A DNA stretch of 7,499 nucleotides, taken from Trueperaceae bacterium. GTDB lineage: Bacteria > Deinococcota > Deinococci > Deinococcales > Trueperaceae. Position numbers and translations under genes: made by a program. This document shows positions 1 through 5,285 of this stretch, in pieces; the first letter of the stretch is position 1, and each line of letters starts with the position of its first letter. The notes beneath the pieces are model-generated. The model made no database searches. It saw only the letters and a program-made list of their open reading frames with translations, and was not told the origin of the DNA. The DNA is taken from positions 1-7,499 of the forward strand of contig JAABSI010000125.1 of NCBI GenBank assembly GCA_011390455.1, written 5' to 3'.

Positions 1-43
1 CGTCGATCGTGCCCGCGCCGCCATGGATCAGGAGCTTCGGCAT
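1..43 (-). CDS. Isoaspartyl peptidase / type III (plant-type) L-asparaginase, N-terminal fragment
   Basis: Only the first 14 codons are inside the window, reading MPKLLIHGGAGTID from an ATG at 43. The gene runs off the left edge. The HGGAGTI stretch within the first dozen residues is the typical opening of the Ntn-hydrolase family of isoaspartyl peptidases / L-asparaginases. These enzymes cleave isoaspartyl dipeptides and asparagine after autoproteolytic maturation at an internal Thr, which is not visible here. The gene is transcribed away from mreD and shares a 70-bp intergenic region with it. No Shine-Dalgarno sequence precedes the ATG; instead a TANNNT box lies 6 nt upstream, so the mRNA is probably leaderless. 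Family assignment rests on a short but characteristic motif, so catalytic competence cannot be judged. Confidence 0.72.
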   Translation of the reverse strand, partial: MPKLLIHGGAGTID

Positions 44-49
44 GGCGCC

Positions 50-55
50 ACGCTA
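50..55 (-). promoter_or_regulatory. Putative -10 box for a leaderless asparaginase transcript
   Basis: On the minus strand the hexamer TAGCGT fits TANNNT. It is followed by exactly 6 nt (GGCGCC) and then the ATG at 43, so transcription would start at or next to the start codon. No purine-rich ribosome binding site is present in this gap, which agrees with a leaderless mRNA. I see no convincing -35 element about 17 bp further upstream. A short motif can occur by chance, but its placement directly before the start and the matching arrangement at mreD support it. Confidence 0.48.
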
Positions 56-102
56 CCCGACCGCGCGGATCCCGGACGGCGGGCCCGCGCGGCGCGCGGG
101 GA

Positions 103-108
103 TAGACT
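103..108 (+). promoter_or_regulatory. Putative -10 box for a leaderless mreD operon transcript
   Basis: TAGACT fits the TANNNT consensus and is separated by 5 nt (GACGC) from the GTG start of mreD at 114, which would place the transcription start on or next to the start codon. The GGGGA at 98-102 is directly fused to the box and lies 11 nt before the GTG, too far to be an obvious ribosome binding site. No clear -35 hexamer is visible. Just upstream is a 7-bp inverted repeat (84-90 with 94-100, 3-nt spacer) that could be an operator, although GC-only palindromes are cheap in DNA of this composition. Confidence 0.45.
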
Positions 109-113
109 GACGC

Positions 114-605
114 GTGCGGCTGGCCCTCTTCTACCTCGTCCTCGTCGTCGCCCAGGGCTTCCTGGGCGCGCTGATGGCGCCCTTGCCGCCGCCCGACCTG
201 TTCCTGATCGGCGTGCTCACGCTCCTGTACCGGCTGCCGGCGTGGCAGCTCGTGCTGTTGGGCTACGGCGCCGGCTTGGTGCAGGACCTGGTCGGCCACG
301 GTGCGCTCGGCGTGCACGCACTCGGCCTCGCCGGCGCGGCGTTGGTCGCGAGCACGGTGCGCCTGCAGCTGTCGCAGGAGGGCTTCCTGGAGCGTTCGCT
401 GGCGGTGCTCGCCGCCGCGGCCGGCAAGTGGGCGGTCGTCGCGCTGCTGTTGGCGTGGCTCGCGGAGGGTTCGGTCACGTGGATCTCGGTGGGCGCGGTC
501 GCCGCGTTGGACGCCGCCTTCACCGTCGCCGCCGCGGTGCTGCTGCTCCCGTGGGGCTTCGCGCTGCTCGCGCGCACCAAGGCGCTGCGCAAGGAGCTGC
601 TGTGA
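114..605 (+). CDS. mreD: Rod shape-determining membrane protein MreD
   Basis: A 163-residue, strongly hydrophobic protein with about five predicted membrane segments (roughly 2-22, 27-40, 44-58, 64-80, 97-116 and 125-150, some of them short). The stretch around residues 53-78 (GLVQDLVGHGALGVHAL and following) matches the conserved MreD core, in which an Asp follows a GxxxD pattern before a small-residue helix. Length is normal for the family. MreD is an inner-membrane part of the elongasome with MreB, MreC, RodA and PBP2, helping lateral peptidoglycan insertion. The GTG at 114 is chosen because it sits 5 nt after a TANNNT box and the protein begins at once with a membrane helix. The stop overlaps the start of the PBP2 gene by 4 nt (GTGA), indicating translational coupling. 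Oddity: mreB and mreC are not upstream; the neighbour is a divergent asparaginase gene. Confidence 0.85.
   Translation: MRLALFYLVLVVAQGFLGALMAPLPPPDLFLIGVLTLLYRLPAWQLVLLGYGAGLVQDLVGHGALGVHALGLAGAALVASTVRLQLSQEGFLERSLAVLAAAAGKWAVVALLLAWLAEGSVTWISVGAVAALDAAFTVAAAVLLLPWGFALLARTKALRKELL
591..596 (+). promoter_or_regulatory. Ribosome binding site of mrdA inside the end of mreD
   Basis: AAGGAG lies in the last codons of mreD, 5 nt before the GTG at 602. It decides the PBP2 start: the reading frame stays open upstream back to position 23, but this is the only Shine-Dalgarno-like site at a sensible distance from a start codon near the mreD stop, and it creates the 4-nt GTGA overlap. Confidence 0.7.
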
Positions 606-2536
606 CCCGCCGCCCCGCGGGGTCGTCGGCGCGCGGCCGCAAGCGCGAGCTCTCGCTCCGCCGCCCTGCCTCCGAGGTGGTCCCGGGCGAGCGCAAGCCC
701 GAGGCGGAGGCGCCGGCGGAGATGGCCGCACGCCTGCGGCTGGTCCTCGCGCTCATGCTCACCCTGCTCGTCGTCTTCACCGGCCGCCTGATGTACCTCC
801 AGCTGGTGAAGGGCGCGGAGTACCTGGCGATCAGCGAGCGGAACTTCACCCAGGAGCGCCGCATCGCGCCGCTTCGCGGGCGCATCCTCGCCCGCGACGG
901 CACCGTGCTCGCCGACAACCGCGTCGCCTACGACCTCATGTACTGGGGCGGCGAGGTCGAGGGCTGGATGCGGCTCGCCGCGTTCCTCGGCATCGACCCG
1001 GTGCTGCGGCCGCCGGACCGCAGCCGCCCCGAGGAGGCGCTCAACGGCGCCGTGGTCGCCTGGAACATCCCCGACCACCTGGTGCCCGCCGTCGAGGAAC
1101 GGATCGCGGGGCAGCCGAGCCTCTACCTGCGCGAGCGGATCGAGCGCACGTACCCCACGAACCTCGCCGCGCAGGTGGTGGGCTACACGTCGCAGGCCGA
1201 TCCGGTGCGCAACCCCGGGTACGGCGTCGACGATCTCGCCGGGGTCATGGGCGTCGAGGCGACGTGGGAAGAGGTCTTGTACGGCGCTTCCGGCGCGCGC
1301 GAGGTCAACGTCGACCACCGCGGCGCCCCGTTGATGAGCACCGTGACCACGTCGGCGGTGCCCGGCGCCGACGTCGTGCTGACGCTGGATCCGCTGGTGC
1401 AGCGGACGGCCGAGGACGTGCTCGCCGGCGCGCTCCGCTACGTCAACGAGGACCGCGCGCGCGTCGGGCTGCCCCTCGAGGAGGTCGTGCACGGCGCCGT
1501 CATCGCGCTCGACCCGCGCACCGGAGAGGTGCTGGCGATGGCCTCGTCGCCGACCTTCGATCAGAACGTGTTCGCCAAGCGCCCGATCGACCCGACCGCG
1601 GTGGGCGCCTACCTGACGGACGCGGTCCGCAAGCCGCTGCAGAACCGGGCGGTCGAGGCGTACGTGCCGGCGTCGACCTTCAAGGTCGTCACCGCGATGG
1701 CGCTGCTCGACGGCGGGTGGGTGACCCCCAACCAGCGCTTCTCGTGTTCGGCGCGCTTCACGCTCGGCGGCGTCACCTTCCAGAACTGGGCGACCTACGA
1801 CAAGGGGAGTTACGACGTCCGCGACGCGCTGGCCGACAGCTGCAACACGTACTTCTGGAACGCGGCGGTCTCGACCCCGGACGCCACCCGCGGCTGGGGC
1901 CCGTTCATCGCCGACGAGGTGGCCATCGCCCGCGACCTCGGGTTCGGCTCGGTGGTGGGCGTCGGGGTGCAGGAGGAGCGGGCCGGGCGGATCCCCGATC
2001 TCGAGTGGGCGCGCCGCACCTACGAGCACGGTTGGTTGCCCGGCTTCACCATGAACACGATCATCGGGCAGGGCGACGTGCTGGCCACCCCGGTCCAGGT
2101 CGCGCAACTGATCCAGACCGTCGCGATGGACGGCTTCCAGGTGCAGCCGCACCTCGTGCGCTCCATCGGCGACGAGCCGTTCGTCGCCGCGACGCGGCAG
2201 GTCGAGGGGCGCCACTGGGGCGTCCTCCAGGAGGGCATGCGGATGATGTTCACCGACTACCCGTCGCGCACGGTGCTGGGCCCCGGCGCCTTCCCGGTGG
2301 ACGTCGCCGGCAAGACCGGCACCGGCCAGACGTCGCGCGGTGGCGACTACACGCACGCCTGGTTCATGGGCTACGGCCCGATCCAGGACCCGGAGGTGGC
2401 GATCGTGGTGTTCGTGGAGCACGGTGGGTCGAGCTCGCGCGTGGCGGTGCCGGTGGCGCGCGACTTCTTCGCCGCCTATTGGGGCGTCGAGGACGAGGTC
2501 GTGAACGCGTCGGTCCCGCCCCGGAGCGCGCCGTGA
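602..2536 (+). CDS. mrdA: Penicillin-binding protein 2, peptidoglycan D,D-transpeptidase
   Basis: 644 residues from the GTG at 602. A basic, charged cytoplasmic tail (about 1-42) precedes one membrane anchor (about 45-66), a non-catalytic pedestal domain (LRGRIL at 91-96 corresponds to the family PxRGxI motif), and a C-terminal transpeptidase domain. The three active-site motifs are visible: S358-T-F-K361 with the acylated serine, S413-C-N415, and K571-T-G573. IIGQG near 487-491, followed by TPVQVAQL, is the usual segment between them. The enzyme cross-links glycan strands in the periplasm or wall space as partner of RodA in the elongasome. Adjacency to mreD favours PBP2 over the septal FtsI. 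The residues before the serine read YVPA rather than the common YPPG. The gene overlaps mreD and minC by 4 nt each, so its expression is probably coupled to both. Length is typical for PBP2. Confidence 0.92.
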   Translation: MTRRPAGSSARGRKRELSLRRPASEVVPGERKPEAEAPAEMAARLRLVLALMLTLLVVFTGRLMYLQLVKGAEYLAISERNFTQERRIAPLRGRILARDGTVLADNRVAYDLMYWGGEVEGWMRLAAFLGIDPVLRPPDRSRPEEALNGAVVAWNIPDHLVPAVEERIAGQPSLYLRERIERTYPTNLAAQVVGYTSQADPVRNPGYGVDDLAGVMGVEATWEEVLYGASGAREVNVDHRGAPLMSTVTTSAVPGADVVLTLDPLVQRTAEDVLAGALRYVNEDRARVGLPLEEVVHGAVIALDPRTGEVLAMASSPTFDQNVFAKRPIDPTAVGAYLTDAVRKPLQNRAVEAYVPASTFKVVTAMALLDGGWVTPNQRFSCSARFTLGGVTFQNWATYDKGSYDVRDALADSCNTYFWNAAVSTPDATRGWGPFIADEVAIARDLGFGSVVGVGVQEERAGRIPDLEWARRTYEHGWLPGFTMNTIIGQGDVLATPVQVAQLIQTVAMDGFQVQPHLVRSIGDEPFVAATRQVEGRHWGVLQEGMRMMFTDYPSRTVLGPGAFPVDVAGKTGTGQTSRGGDYTHAWFMGYGPIQDPEVAIVVFVEHGGSSSRVAVPVARDFFAAYWGVEDEVVNASVPPRSAP

Positions 2537-3102
2537 GGCTGCGCGGCACGCGTGGCGGGGTGCTGCTGACGCTCGATGCGTCGGTCGCGATCGACGAACT
2601 CGAGGCGACGCTGGCGCCCCACGCCGAGCTGCTCTCGGGCAAGGTCGTGCTCGAGGTGGCCGAGAAGGTGCCGTTGGCGCTGCTGACCGCGGTGGCGGAG
2701 CGCGTCGCGGCGGCCGGCGGTCAGGTGGCCGACGTGCGGCCCCCCACGGCGGTCATGCAGGCGCGGTCCGAGACCGTGATCGTCGCGCGCACGGTGCGCT
2801 CCGGCGGTCGGGTCGAGTCGAGCGGTTCGCTGGTGGTGCTCGGCGACGTCAACGCCGGCGCCGAGCTGATCGCCGAGGGCGACGTGATCGTCACCGGGAC
2901 GCTGCGCGGCATCGCGCACGCGGGCGCGGCGGGCAACGAGAAGGCCGTGATCTACGCCGAGCGCATCCTGGCGCCGCAGCTGCGGATCGCCGGCGCGCTG
3001 GCGCAGGGCGACCCACGCCCCGACGGCGACGAGGGTCGCAAGAAGCACGAGGTGGCGCTGTTGCAGGCGGGCCAGATCGTCGTCCGGCCCTGGTCGGCGT
3101 AG
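2533..3102 (+). CDS. minC: Septum site-determining protein MinC
   Basis: 189 residues. The C-terminal half is a clear MinC beta-helix domain: RSGGRVESSGSLVVLGDV at 89-106, then NAGAELIAEGDVIVTGTLRG at 107-126, HAGA at 129-132, GN at 134-135, and the APQLRIA segment at 147-153. MinC inhibits FtsZ polymerisation and, recruited by MinD to the membrane, prevents septation away from midcell. The N-terminal FtsZ-acting domain (about 1-80) is poorly conserved but has a plausible alpha/beta pattern. The protein is shorter than E. coli MinC (231 residues), mainly in the N-terminal half. The start is the GTG at 2533, which overlaps the mrdA stop as GTGA and has GGAG (2523-2526) 6 nt before it. The RSGQ motif implicated in MinD contact reads RSGG here. 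minD and minE do not follow; nagA does. Confidence 0.9.
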   Translation: MRLRGTRGGVLLTLDASVAIDELEATLAPHAELLSGKVVLEVAEKVPLALLTAVAERVAAAGGQVADVRPPTAVMQARSETVIVARTVRSGGRVESSGSLVVLGDVNAGAELIAEGDVIVTGTLRGIAHAGAAGNEKAVIYAERILAPQLRIAGALAQGDPRPDGDEGRKKHEVALLQAGQIVVRPWSA

Positions 3103-3106
3103 GGGG
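3101..3106 (+). promoter_or_regulatory. Ribosome binding site of nagA fused to the minC stop codon
   Basis: The minC stop TAG is continued by a run of G, giving AGGGGG, followed by TTCC and the GTG at 3111. The overlap of the stop with the ribosome binding site and the 8-nt gap suggest that ribosomes finishing minC reinitiate on nagA. It supports 3111 as the start over later in-frame candidates. Confidence 0.6.
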
Positions 3107-3110
3107 TTCC

Positions 3111-4253
3111 GTGGACGACGACCGCTGGGTCGGCCGCTGGCTGCTTCCCGAGGGCGTCGCCACGGGCCGGGTCGCCGTCGCCGACGGGCGGGTCGCCGGC
3201 TTCGAGCCCGAACCGCTCGAGGACGACGGCTGGTGGGTGCCCGGCTTCCTCGACGTGCACGTGCACGGTGGCGGCGGCGGCGACGCGATGGACGGCGCCG
3301 ACGGGGTGCGCGCGCTGGCGGCCGCGCACCTCCCGCACGGCACCACCGCGCTGCTCCCCACCACCCTGACCGCGCCGTGGGGCGAGGTGCTCGGCGGGCT
3401 CCGCGCGATCGCCGCCGTGCTGCACGAGGACGCGATGGCGGCGGCGAGCGGGCGGGCGCCCGAGCGGCGCGCGGCGGTGCTGGGCGCGCACCTCGAGGGC
3501 CCGTTCGTCAGCCCGCAGCGCTTGGGCGCCCAACCGCCGTTCGCCCTCGACCCCACGCCGGACCGGGTGGCGGCGGCCCTGGCGCTCGGGGTCGTGCGGG
3601 TCGCCACGCTCGCGCCGGAGCTGCCGGGGGCCGAAGCGGCGGCGACCGCCCTCGCGCGCGCCGGCGTGCGCGTGAGCCTGGGCCACACCGTCGCGGACGC
3701 CGCGACGGCGGAGCGCGTCGCCGAGGCCGTGCGGCGCGCCGGCGGGGTGAGCGGCGCCACGCACCTGTTCAACGCGATGAGCGGGATGACCGGGCGGGCC
3801 CCGGGCGTCGTCGGCGCCGTGCTCGGCGACGCCGCTTCGTTCGCCGAACTCATCGTCGACGGCCACCACGTGGCCGCCGCCTCGGTGCGGGCGGCCTTCG
3901 CAGCCAAAGGGGCGCGCTTGGTGCTGATCACGGACGCGATCCGTGCGGCCGCGACGAGCGCCACGACGAGCACCTTGGGACCGCACGCGGTGGCGATCGA
4001 AGGGGGTGCCGCGCGCCTGAGCGACGGCACCCTGGCCGGCAGCGTGCTGACGCTCGACGTGGCGATCCGCACCGCCGTGGCGATGGGCGTGCCCGTGGAG
4101 GCGGCGCTGCGCGCGGCGACCCAGGCGCCCGCCGCCTACCTGGGCCTCGCCGACCGCGGGCGGGTGGCGCCGCGGGCGCACGCCGACTTCGTTCGGCTCG
4201 ACGCCGCGCTGCACGTGCAGTCGGTGTGGCGGGGTGGGGTGCGGGTCGCGTGA
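3111..4253 (+). CDS. nagA: N-acetylglucosamine-6-phosphate deacetylase
   Basis: 380 residues, close to E. coli NagA (382). It hydrolyses GlcNAc-6-phosphate to GlcN-6-phosphate and acetate in the cytoplasm, the step joining wall or chitin amino-sugar salvage to UDP-GlcNAc synthesis or glycolysis. All amidohydrolase landmarks are present: PGFLDVHVHGGGG (H50 and H52), HGTT at 76-79, GAHLEGPF with metal-binding E129, GHT (H192), THLFNAM (H218), DGHH at 250-253, ITDAIRAA with catalytic D275, and DGTLAGS at 305-311. The pattern of one Glu and two His as main metal ligands matches the E. coli enzyme. It is last in the mreD-mrdA-minC-nagA operon and converges on a predicted amino-sugar kinase that would make its substrate. 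No nagB is in the window. An activity on GalNAc-6-phosphate (AgaA-like) cannot be excluded from sequence alone. Confidence 0.93.
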   Translation: MDDDRWVGRWLLPEGVATGRVAVADGRVAGFEPEPLEDDGWWVPGFLDVHVHGGGGGDAMDGADGVRALAAAHLPHGTTALLPTTLTAPWGEVLGGLRAIAAVLHEDAMAAASGRAPERRAAVLGAHLEGPFVSPQRLGAQPPFALDPTPDRVAAALALGVVRVATLAPELPGAEAAATALARAGVRVSLGHTVADAATAERVAEAVRRAGGVSGATHLFNAMSGMTGRAPGVVGAVLGDAASFAELIVDGHHVAAASVRAAFAAKGARLVLITDAIRAAATSATTSTLGPHAVAIEGGAARLSDGTLAGSVLTLDVAIRTAVAMGVPVEAALRAATQAPAAYLGLADRGRVAPRAHADFVRLDAALHVQSVWRGGVRVA

Positions 4254-4279
4254 CCGCGGACTGAATCAGTCGTGCGCGG
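4254..4279. repeat. Imperfect palindrome at the convergent nagA/kinase junction
   Basis: GACTGA (4259-4264) and TCAGTC (4266-4271) are perfect inverted copies around one A. They are flanked by CCGCG (4254-4258) and CGCGG (4275-4279), which also pair if the GTG at 4272-4274 is bulged. The palindrome contains the kinase stop codon. Folded as RNA, the inner stem would be 4 bp with a 5-nt loop plus the outer 5 bp. There is no U-tract on either strand, so it is not a classical Rho-independent terminator. It could act as a weak bidirectional stop between the two operons, or be chance. Confidence 0.3.
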
Positions 4280-5285
4280 CGCCGGCCTCCCGAGCGGCCG
4301 CCGCCGCGAACGCCCACGCCCCCGCGACCGGCGGGCCCACCGCCGGCCGCAGGGCCATCGCCAGGTCCGGCGCCAGCAGCGCGACCAGGTCCGCCTCGAG
4401 CGCCTGAGCGACCCCGCCCACGAGCGCCCACCCCACCGGCGGACGTCCGAGCCGGGCGACCGCGGTCGCGACGAGCTCCGCGAGGTGCGCCGCCGCCCGG
4501 GCGCGCAGCGCCGCGGCGGCCGGGTCCTCGGCGGCATGCTCGAGCACGAGCGGCGCCAGCGCCCCGAACGCCCCGGAGGACGCCTCCTTGGCGCGGCCGA
4601 CGAGCGCTTCGGGCCCGCGACCCCAGGCCTCCTGCACCGCCGCCGCGAGCGGACCGGTCTCGGTGCGCCCGTCGAGTGCCCGCAGCGTGGCGCGCACCGC
4701 CTCCATCCCCAGCCAGGCGCCCGAGCCCTCGTCGCCCACGCGCGCGCCCCAGCCGCCGACGCGCACCCGCCGCGCGCCGTCGAGGCCGACGGCGGCGCTG
4801 CCCGTGCCGGCCACGAGCAGCACGCGCGGGTCGACCTCGGGGCCGTGCCCCGGCAGCGCGCCTTCGAGCGCCACCCACGGATCCGCGATCAGCTGCAACC
4901 GCTCGGGGTGCAGGCCGTGCGCGAGGAGCGCCACCCGCATCGCGGCGCCGTCCTCAGGGCGGTCGACGCCGGCGAGGCCGGCGCACGCCCACGCCGATCG
5001 CCAGCCTTCGGCCGGGTAGCCGGCATCGGTCCAGGCGGCACGAACCGCTTCGATCACGGCGTCCGCCGCCGCCTCCGCTCCGACCGCGTAGGGGTTGCAG
5101 GGGCGATCGACGACGCTGCGGCCCACGGGCTCGCCGTCGGCCGGGCCGACCCAGGCGCGGCCGCCCGTCCCACCACCATCGATGCCGATCGCGACGGGAG
5201 CGGGTAGGGCATCGCTCCCGTCGCGATCGGTTGCGGCAGCGAAAAGGGCCTCGCTGCCGCCGCCTCCGCCTCGACGCGCCGTCAC
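4266..5285 (-). CDS. BadF/BadG/BcrA/BcrD-family amino-sugar kinase (probable N-acetylglucosamine kinase)
   Basis: 339 residues of the ASKHA ATPase fold, cytoplasmic. Visible motifs: phosphate-1 loop IGIDGGGT (33-40), IADP with candidate catalytic base D135, phosphate-2 loop AGTGS (159-163), GGWGARVGDEGSG (177-189), and adenosine-site LVGGVAQ (288-294). Family members include GlcNAc kinases, glucosamine kinases and the MurNAc/GlcNAc kinase MurK. With nagZ upstream and nagA convergent, phosphorylation of GlcNAc (perhaps also MurNAc) is the best inference. The start is the GTG at 5285, overlapping the nagZ stop as GTGA, with GGAG (minus strand, 5295-5292) 6 nt before it. There is no other ATG or GTG in frame before the P-loop. 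This gives an unusual 30-residue, glycine-rich N-terminal extension, much of it encoded by two inverted repeats. The frame stays open far upstream inside nagZ, but that part is not a plausible protein. Confidence 0.83.
   Translation of the reverse strand: MTARRGGGGGSEALFAAATDRDGSDALPAPVAIGIDGGGTGGRAWVGPADGEPVGRSVVDRPCNPYAVGAEAAADAVIEAVRAAWTDAGYPAEGWRSAWACAGLAGVDRPEDGAAMRVALLAHGLHPERLQLIADPWVALEGALPGHGPEVDPRVLLVAGTGSAAVGLDGARRVRVGGWGARVGDEGSGAWLGMEAVRATLRALDGRTETGPLAAAVQEAWGRGPEALVGRAKEASSGAFGALAPLVLEHAAEDPAAAALRARAAAHLAELVATAVARLGRPPVGWALVGGVAQALEADLVALLAPDLAMALRPAVGPPVAGAWAFAAAAAREAGAAHD
5185..5230. repeat. Perfect 18-bp inverted repeat, 10-nt loop, inside the kinase gene
   Basis: Arms 5185-5202 and 5213-5230 are exact reverse complements (plus-strand left arm CCGATCGCGACGGGAGCG), with loop 5203-5212. 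In the kinase mRNA this forms an 18-bp uninterrupted hairpin covering about codons 19-34, just before the DGGGT nucleotide loop. It is not followed by a U-run on either strand, so it is not a typical terminator. It lies 2 nt from a second hairpin (5233-5260). Confidence 0.9.
5233..5260. repeat. Perfect 10-bp inverted repeat, 8-nt loop, next to the 18-bp repeat
   Basis: Arms 5233-5242 (GCGGCAGCGA) and 5251-5260 (TCGCTGCCGC) are exact reverse complements around loop 5243-5250. It precedes the 18-bp hairpin in the kinase transcript and is separated from it by 2 nt. Its top resembles that of the larger hairpin: on the minus strand both read AGCGA, one base, GCCCT, two bases, then YCGCT. The encoded peptides are GSEAL (10-14) and GSDAL (23-27), so the two may be diverged copies. 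Confidence 0.85.

Noticed and set aside
84..100. Operator for a specific regulator in the divergent promoter region
   Set aside because: The 7-bp arms are made only of G and C in a region of extreme GC, so chance is a sufficient explanation; kept only as a side note to the promoter finding.
23..601. Upstream extension of the PBP2 reading frame to an ATG at 24
   Set aside because: The extra residues are Arg/Ala/Gly-rich noise that would overlap mreD completely. The GTG at 602 has a good ribosome binding site and gives a normal PBP2 N-terminus.
263..2422. Long minus-strand open frame (over 700 codons) opposite mreD and PBP2
   Set aside because: It lies antisense to two well-supported genes, its translation is dominated by His, Arg, Asp, Ala and Gly with no recognisable domain, and such open frames are expected opposite GC-rich coding DNA.
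301..2532. Upstream extension of the MinC reading frame through mreD and mrdA
   Set aside because: The upstream translation is Arg-rich and featureless, and it overlaps two real genes. MinC similarity starts only after 2533.
5185..5260. Rho-independent terminator between nagZ and the kinase
   Set aside because: The hairpins are strong, but neither strand has a U-run after them and they sit inside the kinase coding frame, so a classical terminator reading does not fit.
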